Positions 1-6,004 are shown, counted from the first letter of the stretch. The stretch: 6,004 nucleotides of DNA from JANRKT01 sp033763355 (GCA_033763355.1 JANRKT010000414.1:1-6004); one strand, 5' to 3'. The notes: generated by a model not told the origin, from the letters alone. Translations and numbers: made by a program.

Positions 1-1
1 G

Positions 2-181
2 AAGCCACCTGCATTTATATACCTGGCAATACCCCTTTACTTCTGGAAGTATTATTTATTAGACAGGAATTTTATGAACGGGAAAAACGGATTTTACTGG
101 TCTGTATTTAATGCCTTTTATCTCCTGGCAGAGTATGTAAAGATGGAAGATTTCAGGAAAAGGGAGTTGGAAGAACATTAG
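2..181 (+). CDS. C-terminal fragment of a probable family 2 glycosyltransferase (5' truncated by window edge)
   Basis: An open frame enters from the left edge and runs 59 codons to a TAG at 179-181; no start is visible. The tail is rich in aromatic and hydrophobic residues (IYLAIPLYFWKYYLL), followed by a short MNGKNGF turn, a second aromatic stretch (YWSVFNAFYLLAEYVKMED) and a charged end (FRKRELEEH). This order of hydrophobic helix, G-x-x-GF turn, aromatic helix and charged terminus resembles the C-terminus of family 2 glycosyltransferases of the lipopolysaccharide-core type, which often end with a membrane-associated segment. The catalytic domain lies outside the window, so the function is inferred from the tail alone. 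It is separated from sufB by 227 nt and is unlikely to be functionally linked to it. Another small membrane-associated protein cannot be excluded. Confidence 0.55.
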   Translation, partial: KPPAFIYLAIPLYFWKYYLLDRNFMNGKNGFYWSVFNAFYLLAEYVKMEDFRKRELEEH

Positions 182-353
182 CGGTTCTTCTGCCGTTTTC
201 ACGAATAAAATGCTTTAAAACCCCTTTCGCAAAAGCAAAAAGTAAACCCCACTAAACGGCGATATCAGCAAAGGTTAATATTCTCCTGCTTTCAGGCACC
301 TCCTTTACGAAATCGGGAAAAAACCACTCTTGTTTAACCCCTGCCTCCCCTCT

Positions 354-387
354 TTTGTTATATATCAGTCAACATTACCGAAATTTG
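354..387 (+). promoter_or_regulatory. Candidate Bacteroidota-type promoter for the suf operon
   Basis: A TTTG at 354-357 and GAAATTTG at 380-387 resemble the Bacteroidota -33 (TTTG) and -7 (TAnnTTTG) elements. The -7 box matches five of six defined positions, with G in place of the first T. The 22-nt spacing is slightly longer than usual. Transcription would start at about 392-396, leaving a leader of only about 15 nt before the sufB ATG. It is the best match I found in the upstream region, but such short motifs occur often by chance in AT-rich DNA. Confidence 0.3.
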
Positions 388-397
388 CAGTTCCAAC

Positions 398-406
398 AAG
401 AAAGGG
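398..406 (+). promoter_or_regulatory. Probable ribosome binding site of sufB
   Basis: A purine-rich stretch, AAGAAAGGG, ends 2-3 nt before the ATG at 409. Together with the conserved protein start (MYEENDNILEQITSSEYKYGF) it supports this ATG over the upstream in-frame TTG at 355, which would add 18 residues with no family resemblance. Confidence 0.45.
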
Positions 407-408
407 TT

Positions 409-1857
409 ATGTACGAAGAAAATGACAATATTTTAGAACAGATTACCAGCTCGGAGTATAAATACGGGTTCGTGACTGACATTGAGGCAGATTCGGCCCC
501 AAAAGGTTTGAATGAAGATACTATCCGCTTCATTTCAGCAAAAAAGAAAGAACCCCAGTGGATGCTGGAATGGAGGCTGAAAGCGTACCGCCACTGGCTT
601 ACCATGGAAGAACCCAAATGGCCTAATGTTACCTACCCCCCCATTAATTACCAGGATACCATTTATTACTCCGCACCCAAACAAAAAGTGGCGCCCAACA
701 GTCTTGATGAAGTTGATCCGGAGCTGCGCCGCACTTTTGAAAAATTGGGTATTTCACTTACCGAACAAAAGAGGCTTACAGGTGTGGCTGTTGATGCCGT
801 GATTGACAGTGTTTCCATCGCCACAACTTTTAAAGAACAGCTTTCTGAACTGGGCATTATATTCTGCTCCATGAGCGAAGCCATACAGGAACACCCCGAT
901 CTGGTGAGAAAATATATTGGCTCGGTTGTTCCGTCAACTGATAATTATTTTGCTGCATTGAATTCTGCAGTATTCAGTGATGGTTCATTTTGTTTTATTC
1001 CCAAAGGCGTACGTTGCCCCATGGAACTCTCAACTTATTTCAGGATCAATGCAGCCAATACCGGCCAGTTTGAAAGAACACTGATTGTTGCTGAAGAAGG
1101 AAGTTATGTAAGCTATCTTGAAGGTTGTACGGCCCCTATGCGTGACGAAAACCAGTTGCATGCTGCCATAGTTGAATTAATTGCAATGGAAAATGCTGAG
1201 ATCAAATATTCAACAGTGCAAAACTGGTATCCCGGCGATAAAGAAGGCAAAGGCGGCATTTACAATTTTGTAACCAAGAGGGGGATTTGTGCAGGGGCAC
1301 GTTCCAAAATTTCATGGACACAGGTTGAGACAGGCTCCGCCATTACATGGAAATACCCAAGTGTGATTTTGAAGGGTGATTATTCAGTGGGTGAATTTTA
1401 TTCTGTAGCAGTCACCAATCATCACCAGCAGGCGGATACCGGAACCAAGATGATGCACATTGGCAAACATACACGCAGCCGTATCGTATCAAAAGGTATT
1501 TCTGCCGGAAAAAGCAATAACAGTTATCGTGGCCTGGTGCAGGTGGGAAGAAAAGCAGTTCAGTCCCGTAATTTTTCTCAGTGTGATTCTTTATTGCTGG
1601 GAGATAAATGTGGTGCACATACTTTTCCTTATATAGAAGTAAAAAATAACAGCTCAATAGTAGAACACGAAGCCACCACATCAAAGATTGGTGAAGACCA
1701 GATCTTTTATTGCAACCAGCGTGGCATTGATACAGAAACTGCAGTGGCATTGATCATAAACGGTTTTGCCAAAGAGGTCATGAACCAGTTGCCCATGGAG
1801 TTTGCCGTAGAAGCACAGAAATTATTGGCGATAAGCCTGGAGGGAAGCGTAGGATAA
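409..1857 (+). CDS. sufB: Fe-S cluster assembly scaffold protein SufB
   Basis: SufB is the cytosolic scaffold of the SufBC2D complex, which receives persulfide sulfur from SufE and assembles the nascent Fe-S cluster. The 482-residue product is close to the usual family length (E. coli 495). The N-terminus ITSSEYKYGFVTDIE, the YLEGCTAP segment, the run KYSTVQNWYPGDKEGKGGIYNF, the CDSLLLG...CGAHTFPY segment and the end FAVEAQKLLAISLEGSVG are hallmark SufB sequences. By motif alignment, Cys240 corresponds to E. coli Cys254 (sulfur entry), and Cys392 and Glu421 to E. coli Cys405 and Glu434, which are essential for cluster formation; His420 in the EHEATT motif is also kept. The C-terminal half is the beta-helix core domain. 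The ATG at 409 is chosen because it gives the canonical N-terminus and has a purine-rich site just upstream. It is first in the operon; an unusually long 217-nt spacer separates it from sufC. Confidence 0.97.
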   Translation: MYEENDNILEQITSSEYKYGFVTDIEADSAPKGLNEDTIRFISAKKKEPQWMLEWRLKAYRHWLTMEEPKWPNVTYPPINYQDTIYYSAPKQKVAPNSLDEVDPELRRTFEKLGISLTEQKRLTGVAVDAVIDSVSIATTFKEQLSELGIIFCSMSEAIQEHPDLVRKYIGSVVPSTDNYFAALNSAVFSDGSFCFIPKGVRCPMELSTYFRINAANTGQFERTLIVAEEGSYVSYLEGCTAPMRDENQLHAAIVELIAMENAEIKYSTVQNWYPGDKEGKGGIYNFVTKRGICAGARSKISWTQVETGSAITWKYPSVILKGDYSVGEFYSVAVTNHHQQADTGTKMMHIGKHTRSRIVSKGISAGKSNNSYRGLVQVGRKAVQSRNFSQCDSLLLGDKCGAHTFPYIEVKNNSSIVEHEATTSKIGEDQIFYCNQRGIDTETAVALIINGFAKEVMNQLPMEFAVEAQKLLAISLEGSVG

Positions 1858-1904
1858 GAAGAAAAATCACAAACAAAAAAATACAAGAAACAAAGAAGGA
1901 AGAT

Positions 1905-1932
1905 ACAAGGCACAAGGTTCAAGGCTCAGGAA
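1905..1932. repeat. Degenerate 7-nt tandem repeat
   Basis: Consecutive units read ACAAGGC, ACAAGGT, TCAAGGC and a degenerate TCAGGAA, about three and a half copies. The segment GGCACAAGG (1909-1917) is the exact reverse complement of CCTTGTGCC at 2892-2900 in the sufC-sufD spacer, which hints that both spacers carry related repeat material. Confidence 0.6.
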
Positions 1933-1967
1933 AAACCAGGTAGTTCTTTTAAATAAATTGAAAAATT

Positions 1968-2021
1968 ACCCTGTCAGCGGTTGTGCAAAGGATTTGTGAG
2001 CAGGCCACCCTGACAGCGGTT
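1968..2021. repeat. Pair of 15-nt direct repeats with a self-complementary core
   Basis: ACCCTGTCAGCGGTT at 1968-1982 and ACCCTGACAGCGGTT at 2007-2021 match at 14 of 15 positions, 39 nt apart. The single T/A difference makes the cores CTGTCAG (1971-1977) and CTGACAG (2010-2016) perfect reverse complements, so the same pair can form a 7-bp stem with a 32-nt loop. No T-run follows, which argues against an intrinsic terminator. It could be a short dispersed repeat element or a remnant of one; the function is unknown. Confidence 0.65.
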
Positions 2022-2074
2022 CAATAAATGAAAAAAAAAAACTAAAACCAGAAACAAGAACCATATAAAACGTC

Positions 2075-2839
2075 ATGTTAAAGATTACCAATTTACACGC
2101 AGGAATTGAGGAGAAAAAAATCCTGAACGGAATTAACCTGGAAATTAAAGCCGGTGAAGTACATGCCATCATGGGGCCCAATGGTTCCGGCAAAAGTACC
2201 CTCGCATCCGTACTTGCAGGCCGCCAGAATTTTGAAGTAACAGAAGGTACTGTTGAATTTATGGGAAAAGACCTTTTGGAAATGGCTACTGAAGAAAGGG
2301 CACGTGAAGGTTTGTTCCTCGCCTTTCAGTACCCCGTTGAAATACCCGGTGTAAGCACAACCAATTTTTTGAAAACAGCGGTAAATGAAATGCGTAAACA
2401 CCGCGGCCAGGAACCGATGGACGCCGTTGCATTCCTGAAGATGATGAAACAAAAAATGAAGCTGGTGCACATTGACCAGGCTTTACTGAGCCGCTCTTTA
2501 AACGAAGGTTTTTCCGGAGGTGAGAAAAAAAGAAATGAAATTTTCCAGATGGCTATGCTGGAACCCAGGCTGGCAATACTGGATGAAACAGATTCAGGGC
2601 TTGATATAGACGCATTGCGCATTGTTGCCAATGGCGTTAACCAGTACCGCAGCAGTGATAAAGCATTTCTGGTGGTAACACACTATCAGCGTTTGCTTGA
2701 ATATATCGTTCCTGATTTTGTACATGTACTGTACAACGGCCGAATTGTAAAATCAGGGGGCAAAGAACTGGCGCTGGAACTGGAAGAAAAAGGCTATGAT
2801 TTCATTAAAAACGAAATAGCGGTAGAAGAACAGGTTTGA
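2075..2839 (+). CDS. sufC: Fe-S cluster assembly ATPase SufC
   Basis: SufC is the ABC-type ATPase subunit of SufBC2D. It is soluble, not a transporter, and its ATP-driven dimerisation remodels SufB-SufD for cluster assembly. The 254 residues show every ABC motif in order: Walker A GPNGSGKST (34-42, Lys40), Q-loop Gln85 in FLAFQYPVEIPG, the SufC-type signature LNEGFSGGEKKRNE (142-155), Walker B LAILDET (166-172) with catalytic Glu171, D-loop SGLDIDAL (174-181), and H-loop His203 in VVTHYQRLL. The FQYPVEIPG and FSGGEKKRNE sequences separate SufC from general ABC transport ATPases, and the residue numbering matches E. coli SufC at the key positions. The ATG at 2075 gives the standard N-terminus MLKITNLHA; its leader is A-rich without a clear Shine-Dalgarno match. 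Confidence 0.97.
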   Translation: MLKITNLHAGIEEKKILNGINLEIKAGEVHAIMGPNGSGKSTLASVLAGRQNFEVTEGTVEFMGKDLLEMATEERAREGLFLAFQYPVEIPGVSTTNFLKTAVNEMRKHRGQEPMDAVAFLKMMKQKMKLVHIDQALLSRSLNEGFSGGEKKRNEIFQMAMLEPRLAILDETDSGLDIDALRIVANGVNQYRSSDKAFLVVTHYQRLLEYIVPDFVHVLYNGRIVKSGGKELALELEEKGYDFIKNEIAVEEQV

Positions 2840-2849
2840 TAAAAGGCAC

Positions 2850-2917
2850 CCCACTAAGGCACTAAGCACACAAAAGTACTCCGTAACTATTCCTTGTGCC
2901 CATTGTGGCTTTGTGGG
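2850..2917. repeat. Long imperfect palindrome in the sufC-sufD spacer
   Basis: Two 24-nt arms (2850-2873 and 2894-2917) pair in register without gaps at 18 of 24 positions around a 20-nt loop (2874-2893). The outer part is strongest: CCCAC against GTGGG, then AAG/CTT and CAC/GTG blocks. The left arm repeats CACTAAG (2852-2858 and 2860-2866) and the right arm repeats TTGTG (2894, 2903, 2911), both with an 8-9 nt period. No T-run follows, so it is not a typical terminator. It ends 15 nt before the sufD ATG and fills most of the 93-nt gap between the genes. It resembles the short palindromic intergenic repeats built on CACTAAG/CACAAAG units that I recall from Bacteroidota genomes, but membership in a family is inference. 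Confidence 0.65.
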
Positions 2918-2932
2918 AAACAAAAAATAATA

Positions 2933-4243
2933 ATGACCGATACAATACAATTTTTTACAGAGAAGTTCAGGCAACTCGAAACACTGCAGCAGCCGTCTGC
3001 TTTGTCGGAGATGAGGAAAAAAGCATTTGCTTCTTTTTCAAAGATGGGCATCCCGACAGTGAAGCATGAAGAATGGAAATACACAAGAATAAGCGGCGCT
3101 TTCAACAAAGACTTTATTTACAGTTTAACTGAAAACAAAGAGACACTTTCCCCTTCTGCCTGGAAGCTTTATCAGTTACCCGGAGATGCACATGTACTTG
3201 TTTTTGTAAATGGCCTGTTCAGTAAAACTTTATCTGCCACAACAGCTGCTGATAAAAGTTTTGAAATATTAACCATTGCAGAAGCATTGCAAACCGGTTA
3301 TGCAGGTATTGTTGAAACTTATTTTGGCCACAGTGCAGATTATATGAAGGATGGCATTCATGCGCTGAATACCGCTTTTGTGAATGACGGGGTGTTTTTA
3401 AAAGTAAAAGATGGCAAAGCGCCGGATAAACCATTTTACATTTATTACATATCTGATGCAAGGGCTTCACATACTTTTTCACAGCCAAGGGTGTTGATTC
3501 ATGTGGGCAAAGCATCACGTGTGCAGATAGCTGACCATTTTATTACATTGGGGGCCAACGATAGTTTCACCAACCATGTAGCAGAAATTGTGGTGGAGCA
3601 GGATGCACACCTGGAGTATTATAAAATCCAGCATGAAGGCGAAAAAGCAAATCATGCAGGCACCACACACATCAGGCAGGTGGGCAAAAGTTATACCCAT
3701 GCCGTTACCATTACGCTGGATGGCGCCATCGTACGCAACAACCTGAATATGGTGATGGAAGCTGATCACTGTGAATCGCACATGTACGGATTGTACCTGT
3801 TAAAAGGGCATACCCATGCAGACAACCACACCATTGTTGACAATGTGAATCCCCATTGCTACAGCAATGAGTTTTATAAAGGCATTATGGATGAACAATC
3901 CAGCGGGGTGTTCAATGGAAAGATATTTGTAAAAAAAGATGCACAGAAAACAAATGCATACCAGTCGAACAAAAATGTTTTGCTTACAGATACCGCAGCG
4001 GTAAACACAAAACCGCAGCTGGAAATTTTTGCAGATGATGTAAAATGTTCACACGGCTGCACGGTAGGAAGGTTAGATGACGAAGCCCTGTTCTACCTGC
4101 GGGCAAGGGGCATCAGTGAGAAGAACGCAAAATCATTATTGCTGCATGCCTTTGCTGTGGATATACTGGAAAAGATCAATCCGGAACCCATACGCAATTA
4201 TGTAGATGAACTGATTTCTAAAAGACTTGAATTCAATTTCTGA
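2933..4243 (+). CDS. sufD: Fe-S cluster assembly protein SufD
   Basis: SufD is the SufB paralogue that completes the SufBC2D scaffold; it is needed for iron acquisition and forms part of the cluster-building interface with SufB. The 436-residue product is near the family length (E. coli 423). Recognisable segments are the N-terminal helical region with HEEWKYTRI, the central beta-helix region (ADHFITLGANDSFTNHVAEIVVE, HTHADNHTIVDN), FKxG-like NEFYKGIMDEQSSGVFNGKIFV, and the C-terminal KCSHGCTVGRLDDEALFYLRARGI. By alignment of that motif, Cys372 and His374 correspond to E. coli Cys358 and His360, the latter important for function. An extra cysteine, Cys376, sits two residues after the histidine. 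The ATG at 2933 gives a normal N-terminus (MTDTIQFFTEKF); the upstream in-frame TTG at 2894 lies inside the palindrome and is rejected. Its stop is 2 nt before the sufS start, indicating translational coupling. Confidence 0.96.
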   Translation: MTDTIQFFTEKFRQLETLQQPSALSEMRKKAFASFSKMGIPTVKHEEWKYTRISGAFNKDFIYSLTENKETLSPSAWKLYQLPGDAHVLVFVNGLFSKTLSATTAADKSFEILTIAEALQTGYAGIVETYFGHSADYMKDGIHALNTAFVNDGVFLKVKDGKAPDKPFYIYYISDARASHTFSQPRVLIHVGKASRVQIADHFITLGANDSFTNHVAEIVVEQDAHLEYYKIQHEGEKANHAGTTHIRQVGKSYTHAVTITLDGAIVRNNLNMVMEADHCESHMYGLYLLKGHTHADNHTIVDNVNPHCYSNEFYKGIMDEQSSGVFNGKIFVKKDAQKTNAYQSNKNVLLTDTAAVNTKPQLEIFADDVKCSHGCTVGRLDDEALFYLRARGISEKNAKSLLLHAFAVDILEKINPEPIRNYVDELISKRLEFNF

Positions 4244-4245
4244 TC

Positions 4246-5487
4246 ATGGAAACAGTAGCCGCATACAAAGGACTGGATGTATATGCCATCCGCCAGCAGT
4301 TTCCCATCCTGCAAAGACAGGTGAAGGGAAGGCAATTGGTTTATCTTGACAATGCCGCTACATCGCAGAAGCCGCAGGATGTTATTGATGCATTGATCGA
4401 ATATTATTCAGGCTACAATGCCAACATACACCGCGGCATCCATACACTGGCTGAAGAAGCCACTGCCGCTTTTGAAGCCACAAGGGAAACGGTAAAGGAA
4501 TTCATCAATGCTTCTTCAACCGAAGAGATCATTTTCACAAGGGGCACCACCGAAAGCATCAACCTTGTGGCCTATACCTGGGGACGGGCCAATTTAAAAG
4601 CAGGCGATGAAATCATTATTTCCAACCTGGAGCACCATTCCAATATTGTTCCCTGGCAGATTATTGCTGAAGAGAAAGGCGCAAACCTGAAAATTATCCC
4701 TGTTACGGATGAGGGTGAATTGATGTATGAAGAGTTTGAAAAGTTACTGAGCGAAAAAACGAAGATCGTTTCCGTTGTTCATGCATCCAATGCACTCGGT
4801 GTAATCAACCCAGTTAAAAAAATTATTGATGCAGCCCATAAAGCAGGGGCTGTGGTAATGATTGACGGCGCACAATCCACTGTTCACCTTGATATTGATG
4901 TGCAGGAACTGGGTTGCGATTTCTTTGCCTTCTCAGGTCATAAAGTTTATGGCCCTACCGGCAGCGGTGTGTTGTATGGCAAAAAATCGCTGTTGCAGAA
5001 CATGCCCCCCTTTCTTGGCGGCGGTGAAATGATAAAGGAGGTTACTTTTGAAAAAACAACTTACAACGAACTGCCCTATAAATACGAGGCCGGCACGCCC
5101 AATATTGCAGATACCATTGTGCTGAAAGCGGCGCTTGATTTTGTAACACAGGTTGGAAAAGAAAATATACGGGTACATGAAGATGAACTGCTGCACTATG
5201 CCACTGAAAAATTGCAGGAAATTCCCGGTTTGCGCATCATCGGCAATGTAAAGGAAAAAGTAAGTGTGGTTTCTTTTGTAATTGATAAAATACATCCGCA
5301 GGATATTGGCGTATTACTCGATAACCAGGGTATTGCCGTAAGAACAGGCCACCACTGTGCACAACCATTGATGCAGCACTTCAGCATACCCGGAACAACG
5401 AGGGCTTCTTTTGCTTTATACAATACTAAGGAAGAAATTGACGCTTTGCTGAAAGGGCTGCACAAAGCCATTAAAATGTTAGCCTGA
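4246..5487 (+). CDS. sufS: Type II cysteine desulfurase SufS
   Basis: This PLP enzyme converts L-cysteine to L-alanine and an enzyme-bound persulfide, which is passed to SufE for cluster assembly; it can also act as a selenocysteine lyase in this family. The product is 413 residues (E. coli SufS 406). Visible landmarks are YLDNAATSQKP near the N-terminus, RGIHTLAEEAT, the PLP-stacking His130 in SNLEHHSNIVPW, Asp207 and Gln210 in MIDGAQ, the Schiff-base Lys233 in FAFSGHKVYGPTG, and the catalytic Cys371 in RTGHHCAQP, with Arg366 and Arg386 as substrate carboxylate/active-site arginines by a constant +7 offset from E. coli. The RTGHHCAQP form and compact catalytic loop mark group II, rather than the IscS/NifS group I. 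It starts 2 nt after sufD and ends 3 nt before sufE, its sulfur acceptor. Confidence 0.96.
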   Translation: METVAAYKGLDVYAIRQQFPILQRQVKGRQLVYLDNAATSQKPQDVIDALIEYYSGYNANIHRGIHTLAEEATAAFEATRETVKEFINASSTEEIIFTRGTTESINLVAYTWGRANLKAGDEIIISNLEHHSNIVPWQIIAEEKGANLKIIPVTDEGELMYEEFEKLLSEKTKIVSVVHASNALGVINPVKKIIDAAHKAGAVVMIDGAQSTVHLDIDVQELGCDFFAFSGHKVYGPTGSGVLYGKKSLLQNMPPFLGGGEMIKEVTFEKTTYNELPYKYEAGTPNIADTIVLKAALDFVTQVGKENIRVHEDELLHYATEKLQEIPGLRIIGNVKEKVSVVSFVIDKIHPQDIGVLLDNQGIAVRTGHHCAQPLMQHFSIPGTTRASFALYNTKEEIDALLKGLHKAIKMLA

Positions 5488-5490
5488 CAA

Positions 5491-5934
5491 ATGTCTGCCC
5501 CGCACTCCATAGCAGAAATTGAAAACGAGATCACAGAAGAATTTTCCCTCTTCGACAGCTGGGAAGACAAGTACGAGTACATCATTGATATGGGCAAAAA
5601 ACTACAGCCGCTGGAAGAACAGCATAAAAAAGAAGAGAACAGGATCAAAGGCTGCCAGTCAACCGTGTGGATGGTTTCAGAATTTAAAAACGGAAGGGTG
5701 TATTACAAAGCCGACAGTGATGCCGTGATTGTAAAAGGATTGATCAGCATGCTCATCCGTGTTTTTTCGGGGCAGCAACCGGGAGATATCTTGAATGCGA
5801 AAATGGAATTTATTGACAAGATAGGGATGACAACGCATCTTGCACAAACCAGGTCAAACGGTTTAAGGGCCATGGTTAAGCAAATGAAACTGGATGCGAT
5901 GGTGTGGAATTCAAAGACAAAAGCAAATATTTAG
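5491..5934 (+). CDS. sufE: Cysteine desulfuration protein SufE
   Basis: SufE accepts persulfide sulfur from SufS, stimulates its activity, and hands the sulfur to SufB. The 147-residue product has the compact SufE/CsdE fold length (E. coli SufE 138). Key sequence is the active-site motif RIKGCQSTVW, where Cys55 corresponds to E. coli Cys51. The N-terminal EITEEFSLFDSWEDKYEYIIDMGKKL helix region and the later ADSDAVIVKGLISMLIRVFSGQQPGDIL and LAQTRSNGLRAMVKQMK segments are also typical. The ATG at 5491 follows the sufS stop by 3 nt and no better upstream start exists. The last residues after the conserved core (DAMVWNSKTKANI) are a short variable tail. Adjacent placement after its partner sufS is the expected arrangement. 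Confidence 0.95.
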   Translation: MSAPHSIAEIENEITEEFSLFDSWEDKYEYIIDMGKKLQPLEEQHKKEENRIKGCQSTVWMVSEFKNGRVYYKADSDAVIVKGLISMLIRVFSGQQPGDILNAKMEFIDKIGMTTHLAQTRSNGLRAMVKQMKLDAMVWNSKTKANI

Positions 5935-5936
5935 CA

Positions 5937-6004
5937 ATGGACAACGAAGCGCTGAAAGAAAAAGTAATTGAGCAACTGCAAACCATCTACGACCCGGAGA
6001 TACC
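5937..6004 (+). CDS. SufT-like MIP18/DUF59 family protein, N-terminal fragment (3' truncated by window edge)
   Basis: An ATG 2 nt after the sufE stop opens a frame that runs off the window after 23 codons: MDNEALKEKVIEQLQTIYDP followed by EIP (last codon begins CC, so Pro). The helix ending in the motif YDPEIP is the characteristic N-terminus of MIP18/DUF59 domain proteins, which continue with a VNIYDLGLIY-like strand. Family members linked to suf operons (SufT and relatives) take part in Fe-S protein maturation; others belong to phenylacetate degradation (PaaD) or to Mrp/ApbC-type fusions. The position directly downstream of sufE in the same operon favours the Fe-S role. Only the start is visible, so full domain content and length are unknown. 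Confidence 0.8.
   Translation, partial: MDNEALKEKVIEQLQTIYDPEI

Larger units (their letters stand above)
182..408. other. Intergenic region upstream of the suf operon
   Basis: This is 227 nt of non-coding sequence between the glycosyltransferase-like stop and the sufB start. It has no convincing ORF and no tRNA-like or riboswitch-like fold that I can recognise. It contains only short weak inverted repeats, the candidate promoter near its right end, and the sufB ribosome binding site. I could not identify an Rrf2/IscR-type operator by eye. Confidence 0.7.
1858..2074. other. Repeat-bearing sufB-sufC intergenic spacer
   Basis: This 217-nt non-coding stretch lies inside the operon. It opens with strongly A-rich, purine-rich sequence, then a degenerate 7-nt tandem repeat (1905-1932), a pair of near-identical 15-mers (1968-1982 and 2007-2021), an 11-A run (2031-2041) and an A-rich leader to sufC. 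There is no plausible gene in it on either strand: the frames that cross it run into the flanking genes on the wrong strand. No hairpin followed by a T-run suggests a strong intrinsic terminator, so read-through into sufC is likely, though an additional promoter here is possible. Confidence 0.75.

Noticed and set aside
180..199. Short stem-loop with TTTT just after the upstream glycosyltransferase-like stop, as a possible terminator
   Set aside because: Only three solid GC pairs (CGG/CCG) plus one A-T and two G-T pairs, and the T-run is short and partly used in the stem; too weak to call an intrinsic terminator.
211..237. TGCTTT / AAAGCA inverted repeat upstream of sufB as an operator or terminator
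   Set aside because: Six AT-rich pairs around a 15-nt loop with no T-run; expected by chance in this composition.
355..408. N-terminal extension of SufB from a TTG at 355
   Set aside because: The extra 18 residues have no SufB resemblance, whereas the ATG at 409 gives the canonical N-terminus with a purine-rich site just upstream.
1412..1750. 112-codon minus-strand open frame inside sufB
   Set aside because: Antisense shadow of the conserved SufB C-terminal domain, with a low-plausibility composition and no family features.
2894..2932. N-terminal extension of SufD from a TTG at 2894
   Set aside because: The 13 added residues are encoded by the palindrome arm and A-rich spacer, and the ATG at 2933 gives a typical SufD start.
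5196..5648. 150-codon open frame on the minus strand across sufS-sufE
   Set aside because: It lies antisense to two clearly functional genes, and its Ser/Cys-rich translation looks like a reverse-frame shadow with no recognisable domain.
1..6004. CRISPR arrays, tRNA or rRNA genes, transposases, phage genes, toxin-antitoxin pairs or defence genes
   Set aside because: None seen: almost all of the window is occupied by suf genes, and the spacers hold only short repeats that lack the regular repeat-spacer structure of a CRISPR array.

Overview
This window is most of a SUF iron-sulfur cluster assembly operon from a member of the Bacteroidota, probably near Chitinophagaceae. The lineage call is inferred from the protein sequence style, the gene order sufB-C-D-S-E followed by a MIP18/DUF59-type gene, moderate GC, A-rich spacers and mostly weak Shine-Dalgarno sites; no ribosomal RNA or marker gene confirms it.

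Layout, all on the + strand. Positions 2-181 hold the last 59 codons of an unrelated upstream gene, probably a family 2 glycosyltransferase. Positions 182-408 are non-coding and should carry the operon promoter; the best candidate is at 354-387. Then come sufB (409-1857), a 217-nt repeat-containing spacer, sufC (2075-2839), a 93-nt spacer holding a long imperfect palindrome, sufD (2933-4243), sufS (4246-5487), sufE (5491-5934) and the first 23 codons of a SufT/MIP18-like gene (5937 to the window end). From sufD onward the genes are separated by only 2-3 nt and are clearly one transcription unit.

How they work together, from family knowledge: SufS takes sulfur from cysteine as a persulfide and passes it to the SufE cysteine. 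SufE delivers it to the SufB-SufC-SufD scaffold, where SufC ATPase activity drives the conformational change that builds the cluster on SufB/SufD. The DUF59 protein is thought to help cluster maturation or transfer. All key catalytic residues I checked are present in all five complete proteins, so the pathway looks functional. No sufA-type carrier and no Rrf2/IscR/SufR-type regulator lies in the window.

I do not see an undescribed system here. The genes are ordinary housekeeping genes. What deserves a second look is the non-coding DNA: the two spacers around sufC carry short repeats and palindromes in an otherwise tightly packed operon.
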